A stretch of DNA of 64,000 bases from the NCBI GenBank assembly GCA_025024175.1, contig QCXZ01000137.1, positions 25,907,327 to 25,971,326 of the forward strand, written 5' to 3'. This document shows positions 23,022 to 34,870 of this stretch, piece by piece. The DNA is from Rhyzopertha dominica. Taxonomy: Eukaryota > Arthropoda > Insecta > Coleoptera > Bostrichidae. A program made the position numbers and the translations under genes. Under the pieces are notes generated by a model. That model was not told the DNA's origin. It saw nothing but the letters and a program-made list of their open reading frames with translations, and ran no database searches. Each line of letters begins with the position of its first letter. The first letter of the stretch is position 1.

Positions 23022-25835
23022 CACTGAGAGAAATGGGTTATGAGATATAAAAGAAAAGCTTAATGAATTACAACTTGTAGATTTAAAATAGGCGCCAAAA
23101 ACAACTACCATTATTCAATGCATCTACAGAATATTATACTAAGATCTTCAATGCATAATATTTAAAGTGTTTAGGTATAATAGTCAAGAAATAGTGTCAT
23201 TTAAAACTACATATTTTTAGTTTTCAAATACTCTACTTGTAAAAATAACATTCCAGGTAGTTTAAGATATTCAACATGTAGTGGTGTGCATTACAACTAC
23301 ACATTCTTTTATTTTAAAGTATTGTAGTTGCACAAATTATAATTTTAAATGTTAATTACAATCATCCTGTAGTAGTATAATTTACTACTACAAGTTTGTT
23401 TTTTTAAAAACGTAGTTATATACCTACTATAATATAGGCTATTATTTTGAACCTACGATGGGTTATAAATTAGGAGGCATTTACATAAAAAGATAATAAT
23501 TGTATTATTAAAAGTTGAGATTAGTATTTTACGTTTTACGTTTTACTACATAATTGCCTCAACAATTGCAGCATTTTTGCTATCGTGACACCAGGTATTC
23601 GATCTCCTCTTTAAAGAACTTAGCTATCAACAAGGTACGTTTTAGTAGGCTTACCTGACTTCGCTGGAAACAAAGTTCTTTGAGGAGGTGATCGAAAACT
23701 TGTTGGCACAATACAACAAATTTAATGCCTCAGCTGTTTGGCAATTTTATATAGATGAGTAATAGCACTCAACTTTTATAATAAACTAATATTTTATGCA
23801 AATAGATCTTATTTCTATAACCCGTAGCAGATTGAAAAAAGAAAAACGACTTTCATATTAATATTAAACGCCATATCGCGTATACCAAACAGCAACGTTC
23901 TGAAAATATCTAAAGCACACGCACCGATATCATAAATATTTAAGAATGTTATAATTACAACACTAGTAATTGACAAAAAAATACGCATCTTGTAGAGGTA
24001 TTATTTATGAATTAATTATGAATTTAACATGCCGTAAAAGCACTGAAAAGAGAACTAAATATAATCCATGTGCAGAAATTGGGTTTCTCCCGGTGTCGCG
24101 CCAGGTTGGAATACAGTATGTTGCTTCTTGCTCTTCAGGAAATATTACACATACATATTTGCCTCGACAGTTCAAAAAACGCTGACGCCCAATTCTGTAG
24201 GCAAATCATTGGTTTTAGAGAAGAAAAAACAGAAAAACTTCTTTTCTTTACCTCCGGACTATGTTGCAGCTCCTGTCTAACAATAACCTGGACTAACAAG
24301 CGTCGATTTAATATTTTGTGTAGTTTGTAACGAGTAAGTACTTCCTTTCCTTATTGCAACATTGTAATATTTTTAAAAGTGGCACCAAAACCTAAAAAAA
24401 TAATATTGCTTAAAATGAGAAACAACTGAAGAGTCTAAAAGTTAGTGAAGTTTCTTCATAATATAACTTTGTCTGTTTAAAACTTTTTTAAATTTTATTT
24501 AGATATATGCTTGCCTGACTGACTATTTTTAACTAAAGTACTTAAAATATGTAATTAATACCTTCCTACCTACATTACCCCCAAAATATATTTTAATTAT
24601 TTTTTTATTAATCCATTATAACATCTTTTTTTTAAGTAAATGATTTGGAAAGAGCCTTCACTCATTGTGGAAGGTTTTCAAACAATTAAGTAGCTTGGAC
24701 TGATTGTTTCAAAGCTAATTAATTAAGATTAATTTTTCGACTAACTAATTAATCAAAGCAACAAATACTTATGATCCATGCCTTATATATCGTAAATCAG
24801 GCACCTAAAGTGGCTCTCACTGATAGGTATTATAGATATTACAAAGAAAAACAGTTTTGATAACGCTTTCGTACTTGATCACGTGATAACCACGTGTAGT
24901 ACAATCGCAAAATGGCAGAATGCGATATTGGGATGATCATCTTTGAATATATTCAACATAGTCAACTAATTTATATGGGATGTTGACATTACCATAATAC
25001 TTTACTTTTCTAACTGACTAGTAGCACACAATTTATTATTAAACTATAATGCTGTAATAATGCTATTTAGACGCCATGGCAGCATTTTTAGGACCACGAG
25101 CACACATCTGTTGACAAACATGTATTGAAACTTGTATTTACCTTCGAATGGATTAACGAGGTTTTCCAAATTCCAAAGCTTTAATTTGCTTTCTATTTTC
25201 AACAAATTTTTTATTTTTTTAATATCAAAGTTCGTTTGGTGACTACGAAACCACGCACCACGCGGCACTTGCACTGAACTGGCTAAACGCCATTACGCTT
25301 TTAAAACTAGCCAGTGTTGTCAACTTTCTATGCGGGATTGCACCGTATTTCATCATTGAATTACCGTATCTGAGTCTCCATTACGGTATCTAACTAGTAA
25401 ATATTATAGCCTCTGTTTGCTTACTGCCTTAAACATGCAAAGCTTGCGATTAAGGATAATGGTCATACATCGAACAATTGCTAAACATTGTACATGAATT
25501 CTAATTAGCGTAGAGTTGGCAACGTTGCGAAAACATATANTCGAGATGTTAATACTACAACTACGTATTTAAAATATGTAGCAGTAAAATATTCAGCATG
25601 TAAAATAACACGACGTAGTTGTAAATACAATAACTACAAAAATTCTGTTTTTAAAATACACATTTCAAAATATAACATAATGTTCTAAAGGGTCAGTAGT
25701 ACTAACTAATAATTTTGTATACATAAAGAGCTATATATACAAGATACAGTAAATATTGCAGTTAGGTTTATCACGTAAAGTTTTGTAAAAACAACTTAGT
25801 AGGACTAAACATGTAGCACTACATTTCTCTCAGTG
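23022..25835. mobile_element. CACTA-like (EnSpm-type) non-autonomous element
   Basis: The termini are CACTGAGAGAAATG (23022-23035) and its exact inverse CATTTCTCTCAGTG (25822-25835), flanked by CA on both sides as a possible 2-bp duplication. Within about 440 bp of the left end and 320 bp of the right end there are many copies, in both orientations, of a short motif around TGTAGTTGTA / TGTAGTAGT. Such subterminal repeats are typical of CACTA elements. The interior shows no transposase; frames near 23970-24330 (70-86 codons) are unrecognised. There is an N at 25540. Confidence 0.55.
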
Positions 25836-25837
25836 CA

Positions 25838-26168
25838 GGAAAGAAAGTATATATATGGTAAATATTTCGTTTTAGCATTATAATATTTAGTGGTTTAGTA
25901 GATATTGGAACAATTTCTTTGAATAATGAATGTAATACGTATATACACCGTTTTTTGCTGTTAAACTTAATAGTAATTCACACTAAATTTTATCACGTCC
26001 TCTACCGTTGTGTTGTACATCATTTCCATAACTTTGTTTCTGAATCAGACGATTCTTCGAAAGGAAGTAGGTATTAATCAGAACTACAAGAAAAGGGTAA
26101 TACTGAATTCTATTTTCTAAAGGATTCTATAGACGGTTTCCTTGTCTCTCGAAAAGTGCATTAAAGTA
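25838..26168. other. AT-rich, no gene seen
   Basis: No feature was recognised. Confidence 0.5.
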
Positions 26169-26885
26169 CAGGGTGTTCACGCTAACAGTCTGCAATAGCT
26201 AACTTTTTTATTTGAAGTCGTAACATAGTGGATTAAATAAGAAAGTTTCTTGATTTTTCGAGAAGAATTGGATGGTGTTTACAAAAAAACAATTGAACAT
26301 CCTCTGTCACAGATATTGACTACAAGTTTGTTATTTTAAATAGAACGACCCCACTTTTTACAGCGCATTCGATTCACACATCAAATTATACAAAAAATTA
26401 TTAAAATAGCATCACCCTATAGTCATTTGTTTTTGTGATATTTCAGGTAATATGATTTGTGTTCACCAAACAGTCTACAATAGCTAACTTTATTTATTTG
26501 CAATCGTAGAATAGCTGTTTAAATTGGAAAATTTCTTGATTTTTTGAGAAAAATTTGATGGTGTCTACAAAAAGAACAATTGAACATCATTCTGCGATTT
26601 CAAATAAAAAGTTAGCTATTGTAGACTGTTTCATGAACACAGATCACATTACCTGAAATATCTCAAAAACAAATGACTATAGGGTGTTGGTATCTTGATA
26701 CTTTTTTGTTTAATTTGATGTGGTGGATCGAATGCGCTATAAAAAGGAGAACCGATCTATTTAAAATAACAATGTCCTTGACAGATGATGTATTATTTTT
26801 TTTGTAATCACCCTCGAACTGTTCTCGAAAAACTTTCGCATTTAAACTACTACTTTACGATTTCAATCGTTTTAATTACCTTATT
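26169..26885. repeat. large palindrome with internal direct repeat
   Basis: Block A1 (26169-26325, starting CAGGGTGTTCAC), block B (26326-26455) and a second A (26456-26591) are followed by the inverse of A (26592-26640), of B (26641-26775) and of A1 (26776-26885). A paired example: 26456-26510 has ACAGTCTACAATAGCTAACTT and 26592-26640 has the inverse. Arms are about 300 bp around a spacer of about 80 bp, with moderate divergence. There is no coding capacity. It is probably a composite MITE or a foldback derivative. Confidence 0.75.
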
Positions 26886-29691
26886 GGTTCTAAATTACAT
26901 GTATCATACCAAAGGGTTTTCCACGGGAACAATGACGCATATTTGCAAGATGTAAAAAGTAGCATAATGTGTAATTATTTTTTACATATTCTTTAATACT
27001 TTATTTGTAGATATTTTCCGCTATAAAGGATTCCTGGGTTAAGTTTTATGATTATAAGAGATTAAATTTTCAGTGAATGTTCTAGTATATTTTTACAGAA
27101 AACGATAATGAAACCTAAAACTTGCAAAATTTAAGAATGACTTACGAAGCTCGATCTAAAAGCTAACGATGCAAGCTTTCAACAATTTCAGGTTTAGATT
27201 GTTTGTTTGTCATAATAAATTCCCATTGTTGATGGTTTTTTTATGTCCTGAATCTTCATAAATAATATGTCACCTCTATCTGAAAAACGTCATCAATTGT
27301 CTTCTTAGTCAGCTCCTCACTGCGACATGCGTCACATATTCCAGTAATGAGATTGATCCATCAATTGATAAAAGCATCTTATGTGTTTTCTACAAATGTA
27401 ATTGTTTGTTGGGTCTGTAATAAACATTTATCCGTCTTAAGAATACAATTACTTTTGGATTCTTGATGTCGATGTTTTAGTTGATAGCCAACATAGAGCG
27501 CAGCATCGAATATTTTAAACCTTTGAATCTATAATATGCTAAAATGAACGGTCCATCCATTGTTTAAAAGCAGAATACTCTTTTTTTGCACTTCTCTCTA
27601 GATTTTTCGAGTAATAGGCATAGAAATGCTTGATTGGTTTCTTTCAATACTTCTTTAAAGAGGTCGCTGTTATTGTCGTCCATATCCGGAAAACTGTTGT
27701 GGAAGCCCTTTAATAGGAAAACTTTGTGGGCATGACCGTCACAGATGAAATTATAAAAGTGTTTTGATGAGAAGACTCGAGAAGCAAATAACCCACTTTC
27801 CTTCCTTGTAATACAAATAACTATTACCCAATCTTGAATATAGAAATGAGCTTTTATTAGTTGTCTGTATTGCATAAAACCCTTCCTGCAAACTCCATGT
27901 TAAATAATGTGGTGTTCAATAACTACATTGTCTATCTATAACAATAACAAAATTACGTCTATGCCATGTCGCCTGCAGTGACGAGTAGATAATGCCGCTA
28001 TCCACATTCTATTTCTCGCAGGGTCTGTCTATGTCAATTACATTTTACCTATTTACGCAATGAACAAACATGAACATGGTAACACAATATTTCAATAAAA
28101 TTGAAATACATTAGATTTTCAAGATAGCCTACCTAGAATATAGATGCAAGCTGAGTAATTTTTCGTAAGTTATTTACAACTCCGCAAGCTCAAAAGAAAT
28201 GTTTACACTAAGCAACAGGGAACTCTACTTCGTGATAACACCGCCGATCCCCGAGCACCACGGCATTTAATTTACAAACAGAGTCCTTAGACATAGAAAC
28301 TGATCCACCTAATAACGTTATAAAGAGTTCTTTTCTAGTTGTTTTCCACCATTTATTATAACGATTTTATAAATATAATATATCCTTTCATGTTAACGTT
28401 TTAGGTAAGGTTAGTAGTAGTAAGGATAAAATAGTGAACAAAAGTGAATATGAACAATGTTTTGGTTAAAAATGTATAACACATAGTAACATAAATAAGT
28501 ATTTTATTTCCATCACGGCAACAAAAAGATAAATAGGTTTGAGTTTTGTTTTTCTTTCGCGAATTGAGATAAAAAGTGTCTTCATTTAATCAATAAACTC
28601 CCAAGACGTTGATCGATGAAGTGTTATTAGTATTGGAGGCAAAATGTACTGCATTTACAGAGTTTTCGTCTGCTCTATAAATCTCGCATAAAATTTTTCC
28701 ATGCATCTTGCTTTGTATCTATATTTCATATTCCACAGATACTCGAAATTTCGATTCCATTTAATTAACACACGGCATGTTTATTTAAGAGATTTAAAGC
28801 ACCGAAAGAATAAATCGTCGCAACCAATGCATTTTTTCTTTGATGTGTTCTGTTTAAAACGAAAACGTAAAACATTGCGCAGCTTATAAATAAATAGGCT
28901 AAAGAAAGACAAAGATGCTCTACGTTGACAAAATTTTCTAATACTTAGAAGATAGTGCATGTTAAGAATTTGCATATATATTATATAAAAGTTGCACCTC
29001 TTTAGTGTTGATGCACTTCACATTTCATGGTACGCCTTACTTTGATGAATCGGGTAAAACGATGCGCCTGTAATCGAAGCATAAACCGCGCCAGTAGTAT
29101 TTATCACCCCCCATTGAGAGCGTCGTGGCGCGTTCTCAAAAGCCCGTCGAGAGTCACATGGCATCGGGAGCGGCGCCAAGAAGCAATCGCTTAAACGACT
29201 CGAATGCACTTACCGCCCATTGTGATATATCTATAACTTCCAGGGCAATCACGGCCTTTTTTGTCGAATCATTTCATCCCAATATGTTTGCCATACTTTG
29301 TCATTAATATTGATGGTTTCTTGGTGTTTGTGCGGCTGTGGCCGGAAAAATGAAATAAATTCACCTTGTAAAAACCACTTGGGGATTTACTAAACGGAGT
29401 TGGCGTTTATGGACTTGTCTTGTACGGGGTTTTCGGCTTGACTTTCTATTTGGCAGCAAAATGATCATTCTCTCCGTAAACGAGAATTTTCTCGGATTCT
29501 ATTTAGTGGAGTGCCGTAATACACAAAAATCGAAAAATCTCTGAACCTGGGTCCACTGAATGGATTATCCTAAAACCTTTTCGATAGCATTGCTAAAAGC
29601 TGAAACAAAAAAGTGTACCCATCAAATAAATTATTAAAACCTTCAGTATATTAAACTACAATATAGAATTAGTTTACGAATTATTAAGAAT

Positions 29692-29693
<2 letters not shown>
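26886..29693. other. AT-rich stretch, no gene recognised
   Basis: A 103-codon minus-strand frame at 27564-27875 (with KAHFYIQDWVIVIC and FPDMDDNNSDLFKEVL) has no family I recognise and is about the length expected by chance. GTAAGG at 28415 follows a pyrimidine-containing run ending in TTTTAG, a weaker fused splice-site motif. 29050-29190 is GC-richer and unidentified. Confidence 0.4.

Positions 29694-29761
<68 letters not shown>
29694..29761. repeat. (TA)n microsatellite
   Basis: About 34 uninterrupted TA dinucleotides lie immediately upstream of the Penelope-like element. They are a plausible insertion target or a by-product of its insertion. Confidence 0.95.
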
Positions 29762-29763
<2 letters not shown>

Positions 29764-29820
29764 TGTGAAACTTTTCCGGGTTGTATTCCGTGTAGCTTGA
29801 TCCTCAGGAGGACCGTTCTT

Positions 29821-29857
29821 CCGACGTTTCGGCAAGGTCGCACTTGCCATTTTCAAG
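29821..29857 (-). ncRNA. degenerate hammerhead-like core in PLE leader
   Basis: On the minus strand: TTGAAAA in place of CTGAAGA, stem GGCAAG/CTTGCC, then GAAAC and GTC. The stem and the GAAACGTC half match the arrangement seen in Penelope-like terminal repeats; the first half of the core has two substitutions and should be inactive. It lies antisense to the RT frame, which is unexpected if it is the element's own ribozyme. Confidence 0.4.
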
Positions 29858-29884
29858 TGGTAATCTTTCACTCTATTCTTCGCA

Positions 29885-31450
29885 ATGAAAGACGTTGTTA
29901 GAGTACTGAGAACATCTAAACCTCCAAAAAGAAACCTGAGTACCAAGGAAATACAAGCCCTTAAAGCTACAAAAGAAGACAAATCTGTTATAGTACTTCC
30001 AGCGGACAAAGGTAACGCTACCGTAGTCTTAAATACCACCGATTACAACCAAAAAATGGAGTCATTGTTGACTGATTCGGCCTACCGTAAGATAAACTCT
30101 GATCCTACGACATATTTGGAAAAGACAACAAAAAGCAAGATTAAAGCCTCTCCTATAGATGACGAAACCCAAAGGCAAATCATACCACGAGAGAAATCTT
30201 CCAAATGTCCCAAAATATATGGGTTACCAAAAATCCACAAAGCAGACATTCCGCTCAGACCGATAGTTAGTTCTATTGGATGCCCGCTACAAAACCTAGC
30301 TAGGTACCTAGCCAAACAACTTCAGCCATACGCAGAAGAAGCAAACTCGTACGTGCGCAATGCTGATCACCTTATTAACATCTTGAAGGTCACACCCATA
30401 ACAAATAACGACCTCTTGGTTAGCTTTGACGTGGTATCTTTATTTACCCAAATACCAGTGGAAGAAGCGTTGGAGATAATAAAAGAAAAATACAAACCGC
30501 CATCCCATATCTTAAACTTAGTCCAGCATTGTTTAAATAATACCTATTTCATTTATAACGGACAGCGCTACAAACAGATAGAAGGAGCACCAATGGGTTC
30601 GCCGTTATCGCCGGTCATAGCAAACTTATTTATGGAAGATTTCGAGACCAAGGCGATTACCACCGCCACACAAAAACCGACCCTATGGTTAAGATATGTG
30701 GATGACACACTGGTAATTTGGCCGCATGGCAGGGCAGCCCTACAGAACTTCCTGGATCACCTTAACAGTCAACATGGCAAAATTCGTTTCACAATGGAGA
30801 TAGAAGAGCACAACAAATTGCCGTTTTTAGATGTGCTCTTGACAAGAAAACGTGACGGTTCCCTTGGACACACCGTATACAGAAAACAAACACATACGGA
30901 TCGCTATCTTAACGCTGCGTCCCACCATCATCCAGCGCAAATATACTCAGTGGCTAAAACACTTTTAACGAGATCGAAACGTTTAGCCGACGAAGAAAGT
31001 AACGACGCTGAAATGAAATACATCAAATCTACACTGCTTAACAATGGATTTTCTAAAAAAGTTATAAACAGAGCACTCAGGCCAAGACGACAACGTAATG
31101 ATACAGACGAACCTCCAACTGGAATTGCCTTTTTACCATATATCAGAGGAACAACTGACAAAATCGGTAGGATATTAAAACGGCATAAGATCAAGGCTGT
31201 CTTTCGACCACACAAAAAGATAAATACGCTAATACGTAATCCTAAGGAACGTATACCATTGGAAGCCCAAGGGGTGTATGAAATACCATGCGGTACATGC
31301 GCCCAGTCGTATGTAAGTCAGACTAACAGAAGGATTGAAGTAAGAAGAGCCGAACATGTTAATGCGGTAGTAAAAGATGACAAGAATTCCTCTCTAGCGG
31401 CACACGTAAGAATTACGGGTCAATTTATGGTCAAAAGTAAAGTAAAGTAA
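29885..31450 (+). CDS. Penelope-like reverse transcriptase with partial GIY-YIG endonuclease
   Basis: The 521-residue product would prime and copy element RNA at cut target DNA. The region ahead of the RT has VIVLPADKGNATVV (residues 36-49). RT motifs in order: GLPKIHK (113-119) with LRPIVSS (124-130), motif A SFDVVSLF with Asp182, motif B APMGSPLSPVIANLF (235-249), motif C YVDD (271-274) with Asp273 and Asp274, and LPFLDVLL (312-319). The thumb has HTDRYLNAASHHHP. The GIY-YIG part starts GVYEIPCGTC (463-472); the usual second Y-I-G is YVS (476-478), and Arg/His positions follow (RRIEVRRAEH). The frame ends at SSLAAHVRI plus a short unrelated tail, so the rest of the nuclease fold, including its metal-binding Glu, is missing. 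An in-frame TAA lies 33 bases upstream of the ATG, so the N-terminus is truncated too. RT residues look intact; the endonuclease should be inactive. Confidence 0.93.
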   Translation: MKDVVRVLRTSKPPKRNLSTKEIQALKATKEDKSVIVLPADKGNATVVLNTTDYNQKMESLLTDSAYRKINSDPTTYLEKTTKSKIKASPIDDETQRQIIPREKSSKCPKIYGLPKIHKADIPLRPIVSSIGCPLQNLARYLAKQLQPYAEEANSYVRNADHLINILKVTPITNNDLLVSFDVVSLFTQIPVEEALEIIKEKYKPPSHILNLVQHCLNNTYFIYNGQRYKQIEGAPMGSPLSPVIANLFMEDFETKAITTATQKPTLWLRYVDDTLVIWPHGRAALQNFLDHLNSQHGKIRFTMEIEEHNKLPFLDVLLTRKRDGSLGHTVYRKQTHTDRYLNAASHHHPAQIYSVAKTLLTRSKRLADEESNDAEMKYIKSTLLNNGFSKKVINRALRPRRQRNDTDEPPTGIAFLPYIRGTTDKIGRILKRHKIKAVFRPHKKINTLIRNPKERIPLEAQGVYEIPCGTCAQSYVSQTNRRIEVRRAEHVNAVVKDDKNSSLAAHVRITGQFMVKSKVK

Positions 31451-33868
31451 AATCATTTTTGAAATCTGTACTACCGTTTCTGTCCATTAAAAAAGTGGCG
31501 TAAGATACTATTTAATGCAAGTTATCAATAGATGGCACTACTACTTTGGTTATAATTATAACCAAACAGCCGATTAGCATGGTTGCAAAATAAGTTATGA
31601 GAAACGTTTCATTCACTTAAATTTTAATATGACTTTTGCTTTTGTTTAATAGTTTCCGGGCAGAAGTACCATACTTTAGTCTATCTCGCTGCTTCAATTA
31701 ATAGGTATCTACATTCCTTTATTTTGTGTGCTAAACTAGTAGCGACGTGTTTAGGAGAGTTTACAACATCTTGGACATGGTAAAATATTTTCTAGGCAGG
31801 TATGTGACAAAAAAAACAGGAAGTAAGTAGAGTAAACGTGCATTCTCAGCATTGCTAGCTGATCCTGAATAAATGCTTATTGCGGGAAAGGGGTTAAGGA
31901 CAAATTTGTATGGAATTTCATTGACAAGTAATAAATGTTAATCCATGTCTAACAATTTTATTCGTTGCTCTATCTAGACTAGAATATGAAAAAGAGCTCT
32001 TTAAAAGACTGCAAAGAATGTACTTTCGTACTCTTTTTTGTAGGTCGCGTAGCAAGCCATCACTGATTATGCTAACTCTTGTTTTACTTAAAAACGTGTA
32101 CTAATTATTTTACTATACTATCTCGAGCAAATGCCAGTATCATATCAGCATGTTGATGTTACAACTTAACCAAATGAATTTCCAATTTCTGAATTCTTTA
32201 CCCTCATCTCTGCTGTAGTACATGCCGTCGCTTTTTGTAACTCCGGAAACTTCTGGGTCCTTATAATCTGCTAATGGCGTTCCAGACTTTAGGGTTAGGT
32301 AAAGTAGCTTTCGTGCTTAATTAAATGTTTATTGTTGTAAGTATGCATGAGATATTGCTTTGTTTATGAGCGCATGTCTATTTTTTGCAATGTAAACTTT
32401 GATGCATTATTTATGCATTCGCCATTAGTTTTTGTGTTTTGGCATATTTACCCAAGCTAAGTGGAAACTGAGGCGTCTAAAGCGAGCAGTGCGGTAAGCA
32501 AAAAAGGAGAATTATCTGCGCCAAGCGTTTATAGTTCAGCACCACTATAGAAGATGCACCAAAGATAGAAGTTCGTAGAGGTGCAGGCATATCATGAAGT
32601 GAGTTCCTCTTATCTTCACAAGGTGCCATTACTTTCTTTACTTCTTTGGCTCTAAGTGCTTTGAGAGAAATTAGTAGACGCGGCTAAACATCTTATGAAA
32701 GATGACAAAATGGAAATGACACGTTCACTGCTTTTGAGCAGTGTTTAACGAACAATCCTGTATAATGGCACGTTATTACAGATTGTACAAGTATCTGAAA
32801 GAGATTATGAAGCACTGCATGTTGAAGTAATTAAGCTCTAAAAAACTTACGTTCACCAAACCAATGGGCTAGATACTTCATACTCGGCTATCTGCTAACT
32901 ATTTGCTTTTCCTGTTGGAGTACGGTGCTTTTAGTACCTTCGATTTTCAAGTCTGCTCTCCCCTAGAGACACATTCATCTAAACCTGGTATTACTCGTGT
33001 GTTTTTGTCCTCCATTTTGGTATTTACACTGCTATAAAATACCTAATGAACAAATATGGGCTTGTAAAAATCGAATGAAGGGAAAATACTCGTAGTAGAC
33101 ATATATCAGGTCGCATTTCGTTGGAACTTGATATTACGAGGGAGCAATGTGAGGGTAATTCGGATATATGTAACTTCCACGAGGTGTATTACTGATGTCG
33201 ATACGACATATATGCTTTATTGTTTCTTTCGGTCATAAATAACGTTCTCAGGCCCCCGTAAAGGATAGTCCACCGAAATAAGGTAAATTTATGTGTTTTG
33301 TGGTACAACATGAAAGAACAATGTATTTTTCAGTGCAGGGGCATTTGTCTTTTGTTTCAATCTATGCATACTCTTTTGTTACTGCGTTTACCAGAAGTGT
33401 AGATTTTAACATTATTGGATAGATTTCAACACCAGATGGGATCAAGTTTTTCTTGTATATAATCGAAATTCATATATTCGTATTATTGCTTACTTATTGT
33501 ACTTACATTCTGTTGTATATGTTTAATTCATTATAGAAATCAATATTAACCCCCAAGTTCCTTGTCAGAAATAAGTAATAGGTTGTCTGTGGGAATGACG
33601 ACGGCAAGGAAGCAGGTGAACTATGTCACGCATGTTACTTCATTCTCGCAATCTACCTTTAATTTATATTAATATTAATTGAGCGACGCTTTATGAAGCA
33701 TATTATACTTAGTCCCTAGCTTACACTAATATAACGTAGGTATAGGGCGTATCAGGGGAAATAACCGGCTGTGCATAAGAGACATGGCCCTAGTATATCA
33801 CCTAAATTGCCAATGTCAGCTTGCCCGATTCATTAGTTTGTGTTTAAAAAAAAACCTTTTTCCCGTTT
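31451..33868. other. AT-rich stretch, no gene seen
   Basis: No coding or RNA feature was recognised over 2.4 kb. Confidence 0.5.
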
Positions 33869-34165
33869 AGCCATGGCAAGATCACCCATTAGTAATTGTT
33901 CTATTTGTATAAACTTTAATAGTACATGCTCATGTATATTAGCATTGTCCCAGACGTATTCGAGGTATTGATGGGCAAGGCAACAAATTGGTATTGATTT
34001 ATTCAAAGTAATGCCTCGTTTTTTTGATAAAGTGGATTGGAGATAGTCTTGAGGTAGGGCAATACATGTGGTTTCTCTACTTCCTGGATATAACGCTGGG
34101 CGATCACGTTGTGTTTGACGAAAGCTAAGGGTGATCTGCTGCCAACAACATTGCTCCAAAGATTG
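33869..34165 (-). pseudogene. Tc1-type transposase fragment
   Basis: Minus-strand frames read SFGAMLLAADHPLAFVKH, NVIAQRYIQEVEKPHVLPYL and then, after a shift, CCLAHQYLEYVWDN. These match the Tc1-type catalytic core pattern VWGAI...TAQRYxxEVLxPxVLPYL and the later SPIE(H/Y)VWD box, whose Glu is the third catalytic residue and is retained here. The stretch holding the second catalytic Asp (QQDNAxPH in the family) has drifted to YQKNEA. Frameshifts and missing ends make it non-functional. Confidence 0.7.
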
Positions 34166-34396
34166 ATGCAATAATCAGCTATGTGGAGTCATGTACTGGA
34201 TCATTACCTAAAGACACGACTCAGCGTATCCTTTTTGAAAGGGCCCAGGTTTTTTAAAACCAAAACATCCCTGGCCCAAACATCGCAAGTCCAATTAAGA
34301 AATAACTATCGTGTCCAGTTTCTGATTACCCTACTTTAAGAAATAAAAAAGAAAAATTAATAAAAAACAAATTGCACCTATAGCATAATCAATTTC
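34166..34396. other. spacer with GGGCC hairpin
   Basis: GGGCCCAGG near 34240 and CCTGGCCC near 34270 can pair around an A/T-rich loop. Nothing else was recognised. Confidence 0.4.
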
Positions 34397-34870
34397 TTGG
34401 CAAATCCTACGAGTAAAACATATTTACTTGTTCTTAATTCCAAGCACTTTGTAAATATTCCGTCAGAACTCACTCTTGACCTAGACGATATTCTAGTCTG
34501 CTTCAATTCTACCAACAAGGCTTTGAACACATACGAAGCCTTGAAGTTATTTGATTTGAAACCTAAAGCCAAGCTTCGTTATGTCACCGACACTTTCATT
34601 GTATGATGGCCTCGCGGCTCCCATACCTTGACAATCTTCTTGAATAACCTTAATTCTTAACATTCTGATATCTTTATAATGGAAATCGAAAGCAACAATT
34701 CTCTGCCATTTCTTAATATAATTGTCACTTCTTTACCGGATGGTGGTTTAGGCCCTACTGTATATAACAAACCCATCTATACGGTATTGATATGTACATA
34801 CGTTTTTTGTTACCATCTATCGCAAAAACGTTCGGTCCTTTATTCTCTATTCCCATTTTCTGAACCAAGC
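34397..34870 (+). pseudogene. second Penelope-like RT remnant
   Basis: One frame gives NKALNTYEALKLFDL and LRYVTDTFIV, then a stop, WPRGSHTLTIFLNNLNS, a stop, MEIESNNSLPFLN, and GPTVYNKPIYT. These line up with residues from about 254 to 336 of the intact element at 29885-31450 (LRYVDDTLVIWPHG, LDHLNS, MEIEEHNKLPFLDVL, TVYRKQTHTDR). The first Asp of the YVDD box is Thr. At least two stops and later N bases confirm decay. It is divergent from the neighbour, so it belongs to a different or older Penelope lineage. Sequence up to about 35400 may be further remnant but cannot be read. Confidence 0.75.

Larger units (their letters stand above)
29762..31450 (+). mobile_element. Penelope-like retroelement, 5' and 3' truncated
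   Basis: The unit begins directly after the (TA)n run with a 123-bp leader containing a hammerhead-like palindromic core, then the RT/endonuclease frame. The 5' part of the protein (the long N-terminal region usual in this class) and the 3' part of the GIY-YIG domain are missing, and no downstream terminal repeat was seen. It is a partial copy, but its frame has no internal stop, implying recent insertion. Confidence 0.85.

Noticed and set aside
29674..30039. 121-codon minus-strand frame ending in an Ile-Tyr run
   Set aside because: It is antisense to the Penelope RT, and its tail is simply the (TA)n repeat.
34240..34277. GGGCC hairpin as a terminator
   Set aside because: Intrinsic terminators of this kind are bacterial; here it is just a short inverted repeat in eukaryotic DNA.
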